The notes beneath the pieces are model-generated. The model was not told the origin of the DNA, ran no database searches, and saw nothing but the letters and a program-made list of their open reading frames with translations. Positions 1-7,539 of a DNA stretch of 18,450 nt are shown here, piece by piece; position 1 is the stretch's first letter; each line of letters starts with the position of its first letter. A program made the position numbers and the translations under genes. This stretch comes from RGIG3528 sp963649295 (GTDB lineage Bacteria > Bacillota > Clostridia > Lachnospirales > Lachnospiraceae): the NCBI GenBank assembly GCA_963649295.1, contig CAVJHK010000035.1, positions 1 through 18,450 of the forward strand. The letters are read 5' to 3'.

Positions 1-795
1 GCTTATAAGGAGCGTTATGACAAGGATAATTTCATTAAAAATCTTCTGCTTGACAATCTCCTGCTTGTTGACATATACAGCCGTGCAAAGAAGCTTCATA
101 TCGAAGCGGAAGCAAGGCGTGTTGTTTATATAATCGAAACTCACGACGACAGGGACACGGGCGCACTCGAAACAATCAGAAGCCTTTTTGCGGGAAAGCC
201 GCATGACTTTATTACTGCGGTTGACGAAAAAAATATCATCGTCGTAAAGGAATTAAAGCCCGGCGAATCGTACGACGACCTTGACCGCACCGCCAAGGTT
301 ATACTTGACATGCTAAATACCGAAGCGATGGCAAAGGTGAATATCGCATACGGCACGATTATCAATGAAATCAAAGACGTTTCACGTTCGTACAAGGAAG
401 CCAAAATGGCACTTGACGTCGGAAAAATCTTTCAAAGCGAAGAAAATATTACGGCATATTCACGTCTCGGAATCGGCAGACTTATTTATCAGCTTCCCAT
501 GTCTCTTTGCAAAATGTACATAAAGGAAGTTTTTTGCGACGGTTCGCTTGATGAACTTGACGACGAGATATTGTCAACGGTCAACAGATTTTTTGAAGAC
601 AATCTTAATGTTTCTGAAACTTCAAGAAACCTGTTTATTCACAGAAACACTCTTGTATACAGGCTTGACAAGATCCAAAAGCTTACAAATCTCGATCTCC
701 GCAATTTTGATGATGCGGTTGCCTTTAAGATTGCACTTATGGTTTTAAAATATATGAATTATGTCGAAAATACCGATCCGACAATGGTTCAATGA
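1..795 (+). CDS. PucR/CdaR-type transcriptional regulator, C-terminal part (5' end outside window)
   Basis: The frame is open from base 1 to the TGA ending at 795, so about 264 C-terminal residues are visible and the N-terminus is missing. Residues near 202-248 of the visible part form the helix-turn-helix typical of PucR/CdaR regulators: LNVSETSRNLFIHRNTLVYR followed by LDKIQKLT. The stretch before it (AYGTIINEIKDVSRSYKEAK, then MALDVGK) matches the degenerate GGDEF-like domain common in CdaR-type regulators. These proteins usually bind DNA in response to a small metabolite; the ligand cannot be read here. Only 53 bases separate it from ftsE and no terminator is visible between them, so transcription may run on into the ftsEX run. 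The regulator may therefore be operon-linked to cell-wall genes, although no target site is evident. Family assignment is firm; function is open. Confidence 0.85.
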   Translation, partial: AYKERYDKDNFIKNLLLDNLLLVDIYSRAKKLHIEAEARRVVYIIETHDDRDTGALETIRSLFAGKPHDFITAVDEKNIIVVKELKPGESYDDLDRTAKVILDMLNTEAMAKVNIAYGTIINEIKDVSRSYKEAKMALDVGKIFQSEENITAYSRLGIGRLIYQLPMSLCKMYIKEVFCDGSLDELDDEILSTVNRFFEDNLNVSETSRNLFIHRNTLVYRLDKIQKLTNLDLRNFDDAVAFKIALMVLKYMNYVENTDPTMVQ

Positions 796-848
796 TATAA
801 GACATTGCAAGGTAAGAAAAACATTTTCAAAATATCGAAGTGAGATAA

Positions 849-1601
849 ATGGCTAAATTTGACATAGAAAAAGAATTGAACAAAATACAGGCACCGGTGA
901 TTTATTTTGACAATGTGTCAAAGTCATATCAAAAGAAATGCGAGGCACTTGCGGGTGTTACATTTAACATAAACAAGGGCGAATTTGTTTTTCTTGTGGG
1001 AGATTCCGGCTCCGGCAAAACCACCATTTTAAAGCTTATGCTTAAAGATACGCTTCCCACAAAGGGACGTGTATATGTGGCGGGGCACGAAACAAAAAGG
1101 CTTTCGAGAAGTGCCGTATCAAATTTCAGGCGCGGAATCGGAGTTGTGTTCCAGGATTTCAGACTCTTAAACGACAGGAACGTATATGACAATGTTGCAT
1201 TTGCCCAAAGGGTGACGGAAGCCGATACCAAAAATATCAAATACAACGTCATGCGCGTTTTGAATCTGGTTGGGCTTCTTGACAAATCGGAAAATTATCC
1301 CGGCGAGCTTTCGGGAGGACAGCAGCAGCGCGTTGCGATTGCACGTGCACTTGTAAACAATCCGCTGATACTTCTTGCGGACGAGCCGACGGGAAATCTT
1401 GACCAAGCAAGCTCGAAGGAAATAATGCATTTGCTCGAAAATATCAACAAAAGAGGCACAACCGTTGTTACGGTTACGCACAACACGGAAATAGTAAACG
1501 ATATGCAAAAAAGAGTGATTACCTTAAACCACGGCAAAATAATAAGCGATATTTCGAGACACAAATATGATGCAATATATGAAGAAAGCGATTTGACATG
1601 A
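849..1601 (+). CDS. ftsE: Cell division ATP-binding protein FtsE
   Basis: ABC-type ATPase of the FtsEX complex, acting at the inner face of the membrane. ATP hydrolysis is transmitted through FtsX to activate a peptidoglycan hydrolase outside the cell. Of 250 residues, Walker A GDSGSGKTT is at 51-59, the Q-loop in VFQDFRLL around 100-107, the ABC signature LSGGQQQR at 154-161, Walker B ILLADE at 174-179 with catalytic E179, and the H-loop histidine at 211. All catalytic elements are intact. The N-terminus carries about 15 extra residues compared with typical FtsE (about 225-230 aa). The ATG at 849 has only a weak purine-rich site (AAGTGAG) upstream, so a slightly later start is possible. The stop overlaps the ftsX start by four bases (ATGA), which indicates translational coupling. 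ABC family and FtsE identity are both firm because of the ftsX neighbour. Confidence 0.96.
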   Translation: MAKFDIEKELNKIQAPVIYFDNVSKSYQKKCEALAGVTFNINKGEFVFLVGDSGSGKTTILKLMLKDTLPTKGRVYVAGHETKRLSRSAVSNFRRGIGVVFQDFRLLNDRNVYDNVAFAQRVTEADTKNIKYNVMRVLNLVGLLDKSENYPGELSGGQQQRVAIARALVNNPLILLADEPTGNLDQASSKEIMHLLENINKRGTTVVTVTHNTEIVNDMQKRVITLNHGKIISDISRHKYDAIYEESDLT

Positions 1602-2521
1602 AACATTTCAGAACATTCGGATATTGTATTAAACAGGGACTGGAAGGATTCTGGAAAAACAGAACATTTTCGATTGCATCGATTGCAACAATAATTGCAT
1701 GCCTTATGCTTCTCGGCGTTTTTTATTTTACGTTCATAAATATCAATAAGGCACTTTCGGAGGTCGAAAACAATATCGGAATTACGGTTTTCTTTGAAGA
1801 CGGAGTGACCGAAGAAGATATTTTGGAATTAAAAGAAAAGACCGAAAAAATAGACGGAGTATCTTATGTTACTTATACGTCGGCCAAGGAGGCCTGGGAA
1901 AAATATAAGAATGAGAATCTGACACAGGAAATCAGGGATTCCTTCGGCGATGACAATCCGCTCAAAAATTCCGCATCGCTTGAGGTGCATCTTACAAAAA
2001 TCGGCATGCAGACTGCGGTTGCCGCACAGATTTCTGCGATGGAATATGTGCGTACCGTAAATTATTCGGCGATTGTTGTTGAAAAAATGGCAGAGATAAG
2101 GACGATTGCGGTAGTTATATCCGCTGCGCTGATTTTGATTCTTTCGGCGGTTTCGTGTTTTCTTGTGAGAAATACGATTGTGACGGGTATAAATGTCAGA
2201 AAAAACGAAATTTCAATTATGTCACTTATCGGAGCAACGGATTTTTTTATGATTCTTCCGTTTGTCATTGAGGGATTGATTATCGGGATAACGGGCGGTG
2301 CGATTCCGATTGTGCTTCTCTCTGTTTTGTACGAAAAAATATGTATGGTTCTTACAAGCGAATTTGAGGCTGTATTCGAAGGATTTTCGCTCATATCGCG
2401 AAAAGTTGCGATGGACAATTTTGTGCCGGTCGCATTTCCTTTCAGTGTGGGAATCGGGGGAGCGGCAAGCTTTTTTACCGCAAAATTTAAAATCAGAAAA
2501 ATAGCGGTGGAACATTTTTGA
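1598..2521 (+). CDS. ftsX: Cell division membrane protein FtsX
   Basis: Permease-like partner of FtsE, 307 aa, starting inside the ftsE stop codon (ATGA overlap). The visible topology is that of the family: a hydrophobic segment at about 24-47, an extracytoplasmic domain at about 48-165, then three further membrane segments at about 170-192, 215-240 and 280-297. The cytoplasmic loop before the third segment contains EISIMSLIGATDFFMILPF, the conserved FtsX/FtsX-like permease motif. FtsX does not transport solute. It relays FtsE ATPase cycles to a hydrolase bound by its extracellular loop, which in Firmicutes and Gram-negatives is a coiled-coil protein such as PcsB, CwlO or EnvC. The next gene encodes a secreted coiled-coil M23 peptidase, the expected partner. 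Start and family are firm; the direct interaction is inferred. Confidence 0.96.
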   Translation: MKHFRTFGYCIKQGLEGFWKNRTFSIASIATIIACLMLLGVFYFTFININKALSEVENNIGITVFFEDGVTEEDILELKEKTEKIDGVSYVTYTSAKEAWEKYKNENLTQEIRDSFGDDNPLKNSASLEVHLTKIGMQTAVAAQISAMEYVRTVNYSAIVVEKMAEIRTIAVVISAALILILSAVSCFLVRNTIVTGINVRKNEISIMSLIGATDFFMILPFVIEGLIIGITGGAIPIVLLSVLYEKICMVLTSEFEAVFEGFSLISRKVAMDNFVPVAFPFSVGIGGAASFFTAKFKIRKIAVEHF

Positions 2522-2548
2522 TAAATTAAAAAACGAAATTTGAATTTT

Positions 2549-2552
2549 GGAG
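2549..2552 (+). promoter_or_regulatory. Ribosome binding site GGAG deciding the M23 peptidase start
   Basis: GGAG lies five bases before the ATG at 2558. An in-frame TTG at 2540 has no such site and would add six residues ahead of the basic-then-hydrophobic signal segment, so the ATG is preferred. Confidence 0.7.
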
Positions 2553-2557
2553 CGTTT

Positions 2558-3769
2558 ATGAGACGGGTTGGTTTGTTAAAGAGAATTTTGGCTTCAATGA
2601 TTGTTTTCTTTATTTTGTTTTCTTTTTCGGTGACGTCGGAGCTTTTGGCGGATACAAAGACGGTTGAAACGGCTTATGATATCGAAATCAGAGAATCAAA
2701 AGAAAAGAAAGAGATGCTTACTTTTAATGCCGCAGCCTTAAAAGAAAAGGTGGAGGGACTGGATACCGGATATACGGATATCGAATTATATATATTGTCG
2801 GTCGACAATATATATGCGGATATTTTTAAGGAATATCAAAAAACACTGGCTGAATTTGAAGAAATAAGTGCGGCTGTCGAAGAAGCAAAAAATATAAGCG
2901 GAGAAAAAAGAAATTTAAAAGAAGAAAAATATGAAATAATGTCTGACAGAATACGATATATGTACGAAGAGGGCAAGGTTTCTTTTGCGGATGTGCTGCT
3001 CGGCGCCGACAGTATTTCGGATCTTTTGAATTTGATCGAATACAGAGCGCGGATTTCCGAATATGACAACGAAATCTATACGGAATATTTAAAGGCCAAG
3101 GAAGAAGCCGAAAAGACGGAAGAAGTTTTAAATGCAAGGCTTGCGGAGCTTGATGCCATTGTCAAATATCAGACAGATACGCTTGATGCAATGGAGCAAA
3201 CGGCAAACAGGAAGAAGGATGAGCTTTTGCTTCTTACTAAAAAATACGGAATTGACGAAGATACATTGTATTATAACTGGGATAGGATAATTGCGGCGGA
3301 TTCTTATACCGAAACGGAAGAGGTTTTTGAAGAAATAAGCCTTACGGAAGAAGAAAATTATCTGCTTGAAAACATGATGTGGCCTCTTCCCGAAAAAAGC
3401 TACATTTCTTCGTATTTCGGATACAGAGAGGCGCCAACAAAGGATGCGCAGACGTATCATCGCGGAATAGATATTCCGGCAAACACGGGGACGCAGGTTC
3501 GTGCGGTGCTTTCCGGAACGGTCGTTGCGGCAACGTATGAATATTCATCGGGAAATTTTGTGAAGATCGATCACGGAAACGGACTTTATACCGTTTATTG
3601 TCACGCATCGGAGCTTAATTGCAAAGTGGGAGACAAAGTAAAAAAAGGGCAGACGATCATGTATGTGGGCTCTACGGGAGTTTCGACGGGACCGCATCTT
3701 CATTTTGGAATAATTTTGAATTCAAAATATGTAAATCCTCTTGATTATATATGGGCAGGAAAGGAATAA
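2558..3769 (+). CDS. Secreted coiled-coil M23 (LytM) peptidoglycan endopeptidase, FtsEX partner
   Basis: With the ATG at 2558 the protein has 403 aa. Residues 1-31 are a basic then hydrophobic export signal or membrane anchor (MRRVGLLKRILASMIVFFIL). Residues about 36-245 are highly charged, heptad-like and rich in Glu, Lys and Leu, as in the coiled coils of EnvC, PcsB and CwlO. Residues about 290-392 are an M23/LytM domain with all four zinc ligand or catalytic positions present: H301 and D305 in HRGIDI, and H380 and H382 in HLHFG. It is therefore predicted to be an active enzyme cutting peptide cross-links, unlike E. coli EnvC, whose LytM domain is degenerate and only activates amidases. It follows ftsX by 36 bases and precedes the S41 peptidase by 9, fitting one operon. 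Regulation by FtsEX through the coiled coil is inferred from family knowledge and position. Confidence 0.92.
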   Translation: MRRVGLLKRILASMIVFFILFSFSVTSELLADTKTVETAYDIEIRESKEKKEMLTFNAAALKEKVEGLDTGYTDIELYILSVDNIYADIFKEYQKTLAEFEEISAAVEEAKNISGEKRNLKEEKYEIMSDRIRYMYEEGKVSFADVLLGADSISDLLNLIEYRARISEYDNEIYTEYLKAKEEAEKTEEVLNARLAELDAIVKYQTDTLDAMEQTANRKKDELLLLTKKYGIDEDTLYYNWDRIIAADSYTETEEVFEEISLTEEENYLLENMMWPLPEKSYISSYFGYREAPTKDAQTYHRGIDIPANTGTQVRAVLSGTVVAATYEYSSGNFVKIDHGNGLYTVYCHASELNCKVGDKVKKGQTIMYVGSTGVSTGPHLHFGIILNSKYVNPLDYIWAGKE

Positions 3770-3778
3770 AGGGAAACA

Positions 3779-5188
3779 ATGAAAAACGGATTTTTAAAAG
3801 GTCTTCTTACGGGACTTTGTATATCGGCAGCAACGGTTTTGATTTTTACGGTATGCGGCTTGTTCGGGATGAAGGGCGAAAACAATGACGGCAAGAATCT
3901 TGCGCTCGGAACGGCAAGCCCCGTGCCGACAGCTGTCCTTGCAAATAATACGCCCGTTGTGACGGGAACTGCGGCAAATCATGACACAGAATCAAAAACG
4001 GATACAAAAGACAATTCCGTAAAACCGACTGCGGCGGGACCTGTAGCTTCGATTACGGAATCGGTAACGCCGACGGTTTTACCTGTTGCAACCCTGACAC
4101 CGACTCCGATACCCGATTCTGACAAATTTACGGCGGATTCATTGTATGACGAAAGCTTTTTGGCAAAATACAGGCTCCTCGGAACCGCCCTTGCCGAATA
4201 TTATTATAAGGATCTTTCCGAAAGCGAAATAATGGAAGAAGCATACAGAAATCTCCTTGAAAGTGTGGGAGATCCGTATACCTGTTATTATTCGCCGGAA
4301 GAATATTCAAGCCTTATGCAGTCCACAAGCGGAACCTATTCCGGAATCGGTGCATATGTGAGCCAAAATATCGAATCCATGGTCATTACGATAACGGAGC
4401 CGTTTGAAAATGGGCCGGCATATGCTGCGGGAATAAGACAGGGCGATATAATAAAAACGGTTTCGGGAATTGATGTTTCAAAAACGGAACTTTCGGAAGT
4501 GGTAGCCATGATGAAAGGCGAGGACGGTACTGAAGTCGTGATTACCGTATACAGGACGCTGACGGGCGAAACGCTTGAATTTACCGTAACACGCGGAAAG
4601 GTTGAAGTTCCGACCGTTACATATGAAATACTTGACGGCAATTTGGGATATATAAAGGTTGTCGAATTTGACGAGGTGACCGAGCAGCAGTTTAAGGATG
4701 CGGTTGATGACCTTACTCAAAATAACGTTAAAGGACTTATAATCGATTTCAGAAACAACGGCGGCGGAGTATTCGGTGTTACCATTGAAATGGCCGATTA
4801 TATTCTTCCGCAGGGCGACCTTATCACATATACGCTTGACAAAACAGGATACTCCAAAAAATATTTTTCCGATGACAAGCATTCTGTGGATCTTCCGATC
4901 GTAATAATTGTAAATGAGTACAGCGCAAGTGCATCGGAAGTGTTTACGGGAGCATTAAAGGACAACGGTGCCGCAACAGTAATCGGCACAACCACATTCG
5001 GCAAAGGGATTGTGCAAAGTGTGTTTCCGATAACGGACGGCTCGGCTGTAAAGGTTACCACATCAAGCTATTATACACCGTCGGGTATATGCATACACGG
5101 AATAGGAATCAATCCCGATGTTACGGTTGATTATATAAAAGACGACAACCAACTTGATGCGGCTGTTGAATATTTAATCGGAAAATAA
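3779..5188 (+). CDS. S41 family C-terminal processing peptidase with PDZ domain
   Basis: Membrane-anchored serine protease of the CtpA/CtpB type, 469 aa, that trims or degrades extracytoplasmic proteins. Residues 1-30 are a basic then hydrophobic anchor. About 45-112 is a Pro/Thr/Ala/Val-rich spacer likely spanning the wall-proximal zone. About 185-272 is a PDZ domain (GIGAYVSQ, and AGIRQGDIIKTVSGIDV). About 275-460 is the protease core. The catalytic dyad is visible: S384 in SASASE and K409 in FGKGIVQ, with the usual assisting Q413. The 25-residue Ser-Lys spacing is that of the family. ATG 3779 is preceded by AAAGGG. It follows the M23 peptidase gene by only 9 bases. Related proteases control the level of cell-wall hydrolases in other bacteria, so processing of the neighbouring M23 protein is plausible but unproven. 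A cysteine near residue 26 does not form a lipobox. Confidence 0.93.
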   Translation: MKNGFLKGLLTGLCISAATVLIFTVCGLFGMKGENNDGKNLALGTASPVPTAVLANNTPVVTGTAANHDTESKTDTKDNSVKPTAAGPVASITESVTPTVLPVATLTPTPIPDSDKFTADSLYDESFLAKYRLLGTALAEYYYKDLSESEIMEEAYRNLLESVGDPYTCYYSPEEYSSLMQSTSGTYSGIGAYVSQNIESMVITITEPFENGPAYAAGIRQGDIIKTVSGIDVSKTELSEVVAMMKGEDGTEVVITVYRTLTGETLEFTVTRGKVEVPTVTYEILDGNLGYIKVVEFDEVTEQQFKDAVDDLTQNNVKGLIIDFRNNGGGVFGVTIEMADYILPQGDLITYTLDKTGYSKKYFSDDKHSVDLPIVIIVNEYSASASEVFTGALKDNGAATVIGTTTFGKGIVQSVFPITDGSAVKVTTSSYYTPSGICIHGIGINPDVTVDYIKDDNQLDAAVEYLIGK

Positions 5189-5216
5189 AAAAATAAAGAA
5201 AAAGACAGTTATTGAC

Positions 5217-5223
5217 AGAGGAG
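5217..5223 (+). promoter_or_regulatory. Ribosome binding site AGAGGAG deciding the hom start
   Basis: AGAGGAG sits six bases before the ATG at 5230. The in-frame TTG at 5212 lies upstream of this site and would place six polar residues ahead of the beta strand that begins the dinucleotide fold, so 5230 is preferred. Confidence 0.75.
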
Positions 5224-5229
5224 AATGAT

Positions 5230-6429
5230 ATGAAGATAGCGATACTCGGTTATGGTACGATAGGTTCCGGCGTTTTTGAAATCATTTCGGAAAATGCGGA
5301 CGGACTCAAGAAAAAGGCAGGCGAAGAAATTGTTGTTTCAAAGGTTCTCGATTTGAGAGACTTCCCGGGCGATCCCGTCCAAAAATGTCTTACGCATGAT
5401 TTCAGGGAAATTGTGGAAGATCCTGAAATCAGCGTTGTCGTCGAAACGATGGGCGGTGTCGAACCGGCATATTCGTTTGTTAAGGAACTTTTGCTGCGCG
5501 GCAAATCCGTTTGCACGTCCAATAAGGAGCTTGTTGCGGGACATGGTGCGGAGCTTCTTGAAATCGCAAGACAAAAGAAAGAAAATTTCTTTTTTGAAGC
5601 AAGCGTGGGCGGTGCAATCCCTGTTATCCGCCCGATAAACGAGTCATTTTCGGCGGATGAAATTGTTGAGATATCGGGAATCGTAAACGGAACAACAAAT
5701 TATATTCTCACAAAGATGTTTGCGGACGGCGAAGACTTTGACACAGCTCTAAAGGAAGCTCAGAGAAAGGGATATGCCGAGCGCAATCCCGAAGCGGATG
5801 TTGAAGGCTATGACGCATGCAGAAAGATTGCAATACTTGCGTCGCTTGCATGCGGACATCATGTAAATTACGAAAAGATTTATACGGAGGGCATCACACG
5901 GCTTACGACGGTTGATCTCGGATATGCAAGAAAACTCGGAAAATCAATAAAGCTTATTGCAAAAATGAAAAAAACGGACGAAGGAATTTTTGCATCGGTG
6001 GCTCCGATGCTTGTGGGAGACGATAGCCCCTTATTTGCGGTAAATGGTGTATTTAATGCCGTACTTGTAAAGGGAAAATATTCGGGTCGCATCATGTTTT
6101 ATGGGCGCGGAGCCGGGAAACTCCCGACAGCAAGTGCCGTATGTGCGGATGTTGTAGAATGTGCGAGAAACAAAACACATAACGAGCCGGTATTCTGGTC
6201 GGGTAAGGAACAACTGCTTTCCGACCGCATGGATGAGGCAAACGATTTCTTTGTTCGTGTACAGGATACGGATGAAGGTGCGGTGCGTGCGGCTTTTGGC
6301 AGTGTTACGGAGGTTACGCCTTGCGAAGGCGAATTTGCTTTTATCGTAAACGGTGTAACGGAGAGAGATTTTATCGAAAAATTAAAGAATATAAAAATCA
6401 TAAACAGAATCAGGATTCTGACTGTATAA
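5230..6429 (+). CDS. hom: Homoserine dehydrogenase
   Basis: Cytoplasmic NAD(P)-dependent oxidoreductase converting aspartate-semialdehyde to homoserine, the branch point to threonine and methionine. From ATG 5230 it has 399 aa. The N-terminal dinucleotide fold opens with KIAILGYGTIGSG. TSNKELVAGHG and the signature GGAIPVIRPINE followed by GIVNGTTNYILTKM are typical of the family. D195 and K199 in GYDACRK correspond to the conserved catalytic Asp and Lys. The last 60 or so residues (from FFVRVQDTDEGAVRAAFGSV) look like an ACT-type regulatory domain, but its middle part seems shorter than in the usual 430-residue enzymes. The gene starts 41 bases after the S41 peptidase, so it may be co-transcribed with the cell-wall genes, and a terminator follows. 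No leader, T-box or other amino-acid control is visible upstream. Confidence 0.95.
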   Translation: MKIAILGYGTIGSGVFEIISENADGLKKKAGEEIVVSKVLDLRDFPGDPVQKCLTHDFREIVEDPEISVVVETMGGVEPAYSFVKELLLRGKSVCTSNKELVAGHGAELLEIARQKKENFFFEASVGGAIPVIRPINESFSADEIVEISGIVNGTTNYILTKMFADGEDFDTALKEAQRKGYAERNPEADVEGYDACRKIAILASLACGHHVNYEKIYTEGITRLTTVDLGYARKLGKSIKLIAKMKKTDEGIFASVAPMLVGDDSPLFAVNGVFNAVLVKGKYSGRIMFYGRGAGKLPTASAVCADVVECARNKTHNEPVFWSGKEQLLSDRMDEANDFFVRVQDTDEGAVRAAFGSVTEVTPCEGEFAFIVNGVTERDFIEKLKNIKIINRIRILTV

Positions 6430-6464
6430 AAGAACAGAGAATTATAGGGAATACGGCAAACATA

Positions 6465-6492
6465 AACCCGGGCTTAAATTTAAGCCCGGGTT
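6465..6492 (+). terminator. Bidirectional palindromic terminator between hom and the DegV gene
   Basis: A perfect 28-base palindrome made of two 14-base arms (AACCCGGGCTTAAA / TTTAAGCCCGGGTT) lies between two convergent genes. On the plus strand it is followed by ATTTTGATTTTT. On the minus strand the flank is only moderately T-rich. It probably stops hom transcripts and may also stop DegV transcripts, whose stop codon is 10 bases away. Confidence 0.85.
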
Positions 6493-6502
6493 ATTTTGAT
6501 TT

Positions 6503-7314
6503 TTACATTCCGGTATAAAAAAGTGCCACTGTTCCGGGGCCTACGTGGCTTCCTGTGACGGGCTCGTAGGGCTCCAATACAATTTCTGCCTTTGGTACGA
6601 TACGCTTTAAGAGCGATACAAGGAAAGCTGCGTCTTCTTTGCATCCGGCATAAGCTATGCCGACGGGGTCGGAGGATTCCTTGTCATATTTTTTTTCGAA
6701 TTCGTCCGCAAGAGATTGCAGCGCGGATTTTCTGCCGCGTACCTTTTTGTCGAGAACGATTTCACCGCAATAGTTGNNNNNNNNNNAATACGGCCCCCTT
6801 TTTTAAGGAATTTTAAATCGTCGACAGTAAAATTCTGAATTGTTTTGTCGCGTTTTTCGAGGAGAATCTTGATTGTTTCAAGGAGATCCTTTCCGCTTTC
6901 GCGAAGACGGGCAGCACGAAGAACCTGTAAGCCTTCGCCGAGTGATGCCGCAAGAGTGTCAAAAACATATATTCTGCGGTCGGGAAAATCCTGCTTTAAA
7001 ATTTCTGCGGCCTGTACGCCGGCAGAGTAAGCACTGCTGATCCCCGACGAAACGGAAAGGTGGAGAATGTCTGTGCCCGTCTCCAAAACAGGAGTCCAGG
7101 CGTCGATATATTGACCTATGTTGACTGCGGATGTTTTGACATCTTTATTTTTTATATCTTTATAAAAAAGATCAAGATCGACATTTTCGAGAACGGTGCA
7201 TTGTTCTTCGACACCGTTTACGATATATGTGAGCGGAATATTTACGATATTGTATTTTTTAAGCATGAGTGTAGCCAAATTTGATGTTGTGTCTGTTGAA
7301 ATGCAAAATGACAT
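6503..7314 (-). CDS. DegV family fatty-acid-binding protein, interrupted by an assembly gap
   Basis: The minus-strand ATG at 7312-7314 follows an excellent AGGAGGT-like site (7323-7328). The first 176 residues run to DDLKFLKKGGRI, the conserved DegV motif, and then meet ten Ns. After the gap the DegV frame resumes in a different register: NYCGEIVLDKKVRGRK at its start and EPVTGSHVGPGTVALFYTGM at its end, finishing at the TAA at 6503-6505. About 266 residues are visible against a usual 280-290, so roughly 20 are missing. The break is therefore very likely a sequencing or scaffolding gap, not a real frameshift. DegV/FakB proteins bind a fatty acid in the cytoplasm and hand it to a FakA kinase; no fakA is in this window. 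The gene is convergent with hom and divergent from the DUF1836 gene. Confidence 0.9.
6777..6786. other. Run of ten Ns (sequence gap) inside the DegV gene
   Basis: Ten unknown bases. Codons upstream on the minus strand end exactly at 6787, and downstream codons begin at 6775 with one leftover base at 6776. The true missing length must therefore be 2 modulo 3, whereas ten is 1 modulo 3. The run is a placeholder and does not give the real length. Confidence 0.95.
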
Positions 7315-7332
7315 AATTTATTACCTCCGTTC

Positions 7333-7353
7333 ATCTAATTTGCAATATTAGAT
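7333..7353. promoter_or_regulatory. Inverted repeat at the DegV promoter, possible operator
   Basis: ATCTAAT (7333-7339) and its exact complement ATTAGAT (7347-7353) are separated by seven bases. The repeat overlaps the likely -10 region and start point of the DegV promoter, where a repressor would act. The cognate protein is unknown; the AT-rich context means chance is possible. Confidence 0.3.
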
Positions 7354-7378
7354 TATCACATTAAATAAATTATGTCAA
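7350..7378 (-). promoter_or_regulatory. Candidate sigma-A promoter for the DegV gene
   Basis: On the minus strand a consensus TTGACA (7373-7378) is followed after 17 bases by TAATCT (7350-7355), or after 15 by the better-matching GATAAT (7352-7357). A second TTGACA lies 71 bases further upstream (7444-7449), with GAAAAT 17 bases on. The leader to the DegV start is about 35 bases. Confidence 0.5.
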
Positions 7379-7472
7379 TCGTGACTTGGAAAATTTAAAA
7401 GAATTTTATTGTTGTTAATTATTTTCGTTTTAATAAATGATAATGTCAATTTGGTGTTAAAGGAAATTCGCC

Positions 7473-7501
7473 TTGTTTAAAGAACTTTAAAGTGATATAC
7501 T
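7473..7501 (+). promoter_or_regulatory. Candidate promoter for the DUF1836 gene
   Basis: TATACT (7496-7501) is preceded by an extended -10 TG one base upstream (TGATATACT) and, 17 bases away, by a weak TTGTTT -35 (7473-7478). The gene start at 7540 has GGAG (7531-7534) five bases before it. Confidence 0.5.
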
Positions 7502-7539
7502 AACGCCTGAAAATCGTTAAAAATAAGGACGGAGACGAT

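Noticed and set aside
2062..2515. Long antisense open frames opposite ftsX, and similar ones opposite most genes
   Set aside because: They are shadows of real coding regions with no ribosome binding sites and no family resemblance.
3779..3868. Lipoprotein signal on the S41 protease (cysteine at residue 26)
   Set aside because: The residues before the cysteine (FTV) do not fit a lipobox; a plain membrane anchor is more likely.
6655..6816. DegV gene called as a 219-residue protein ending at 6655
   Set aside because: The reading after the Ns in that register has no DegV similarity. Shifting the frame restores the family C-terminus ending at 6503.
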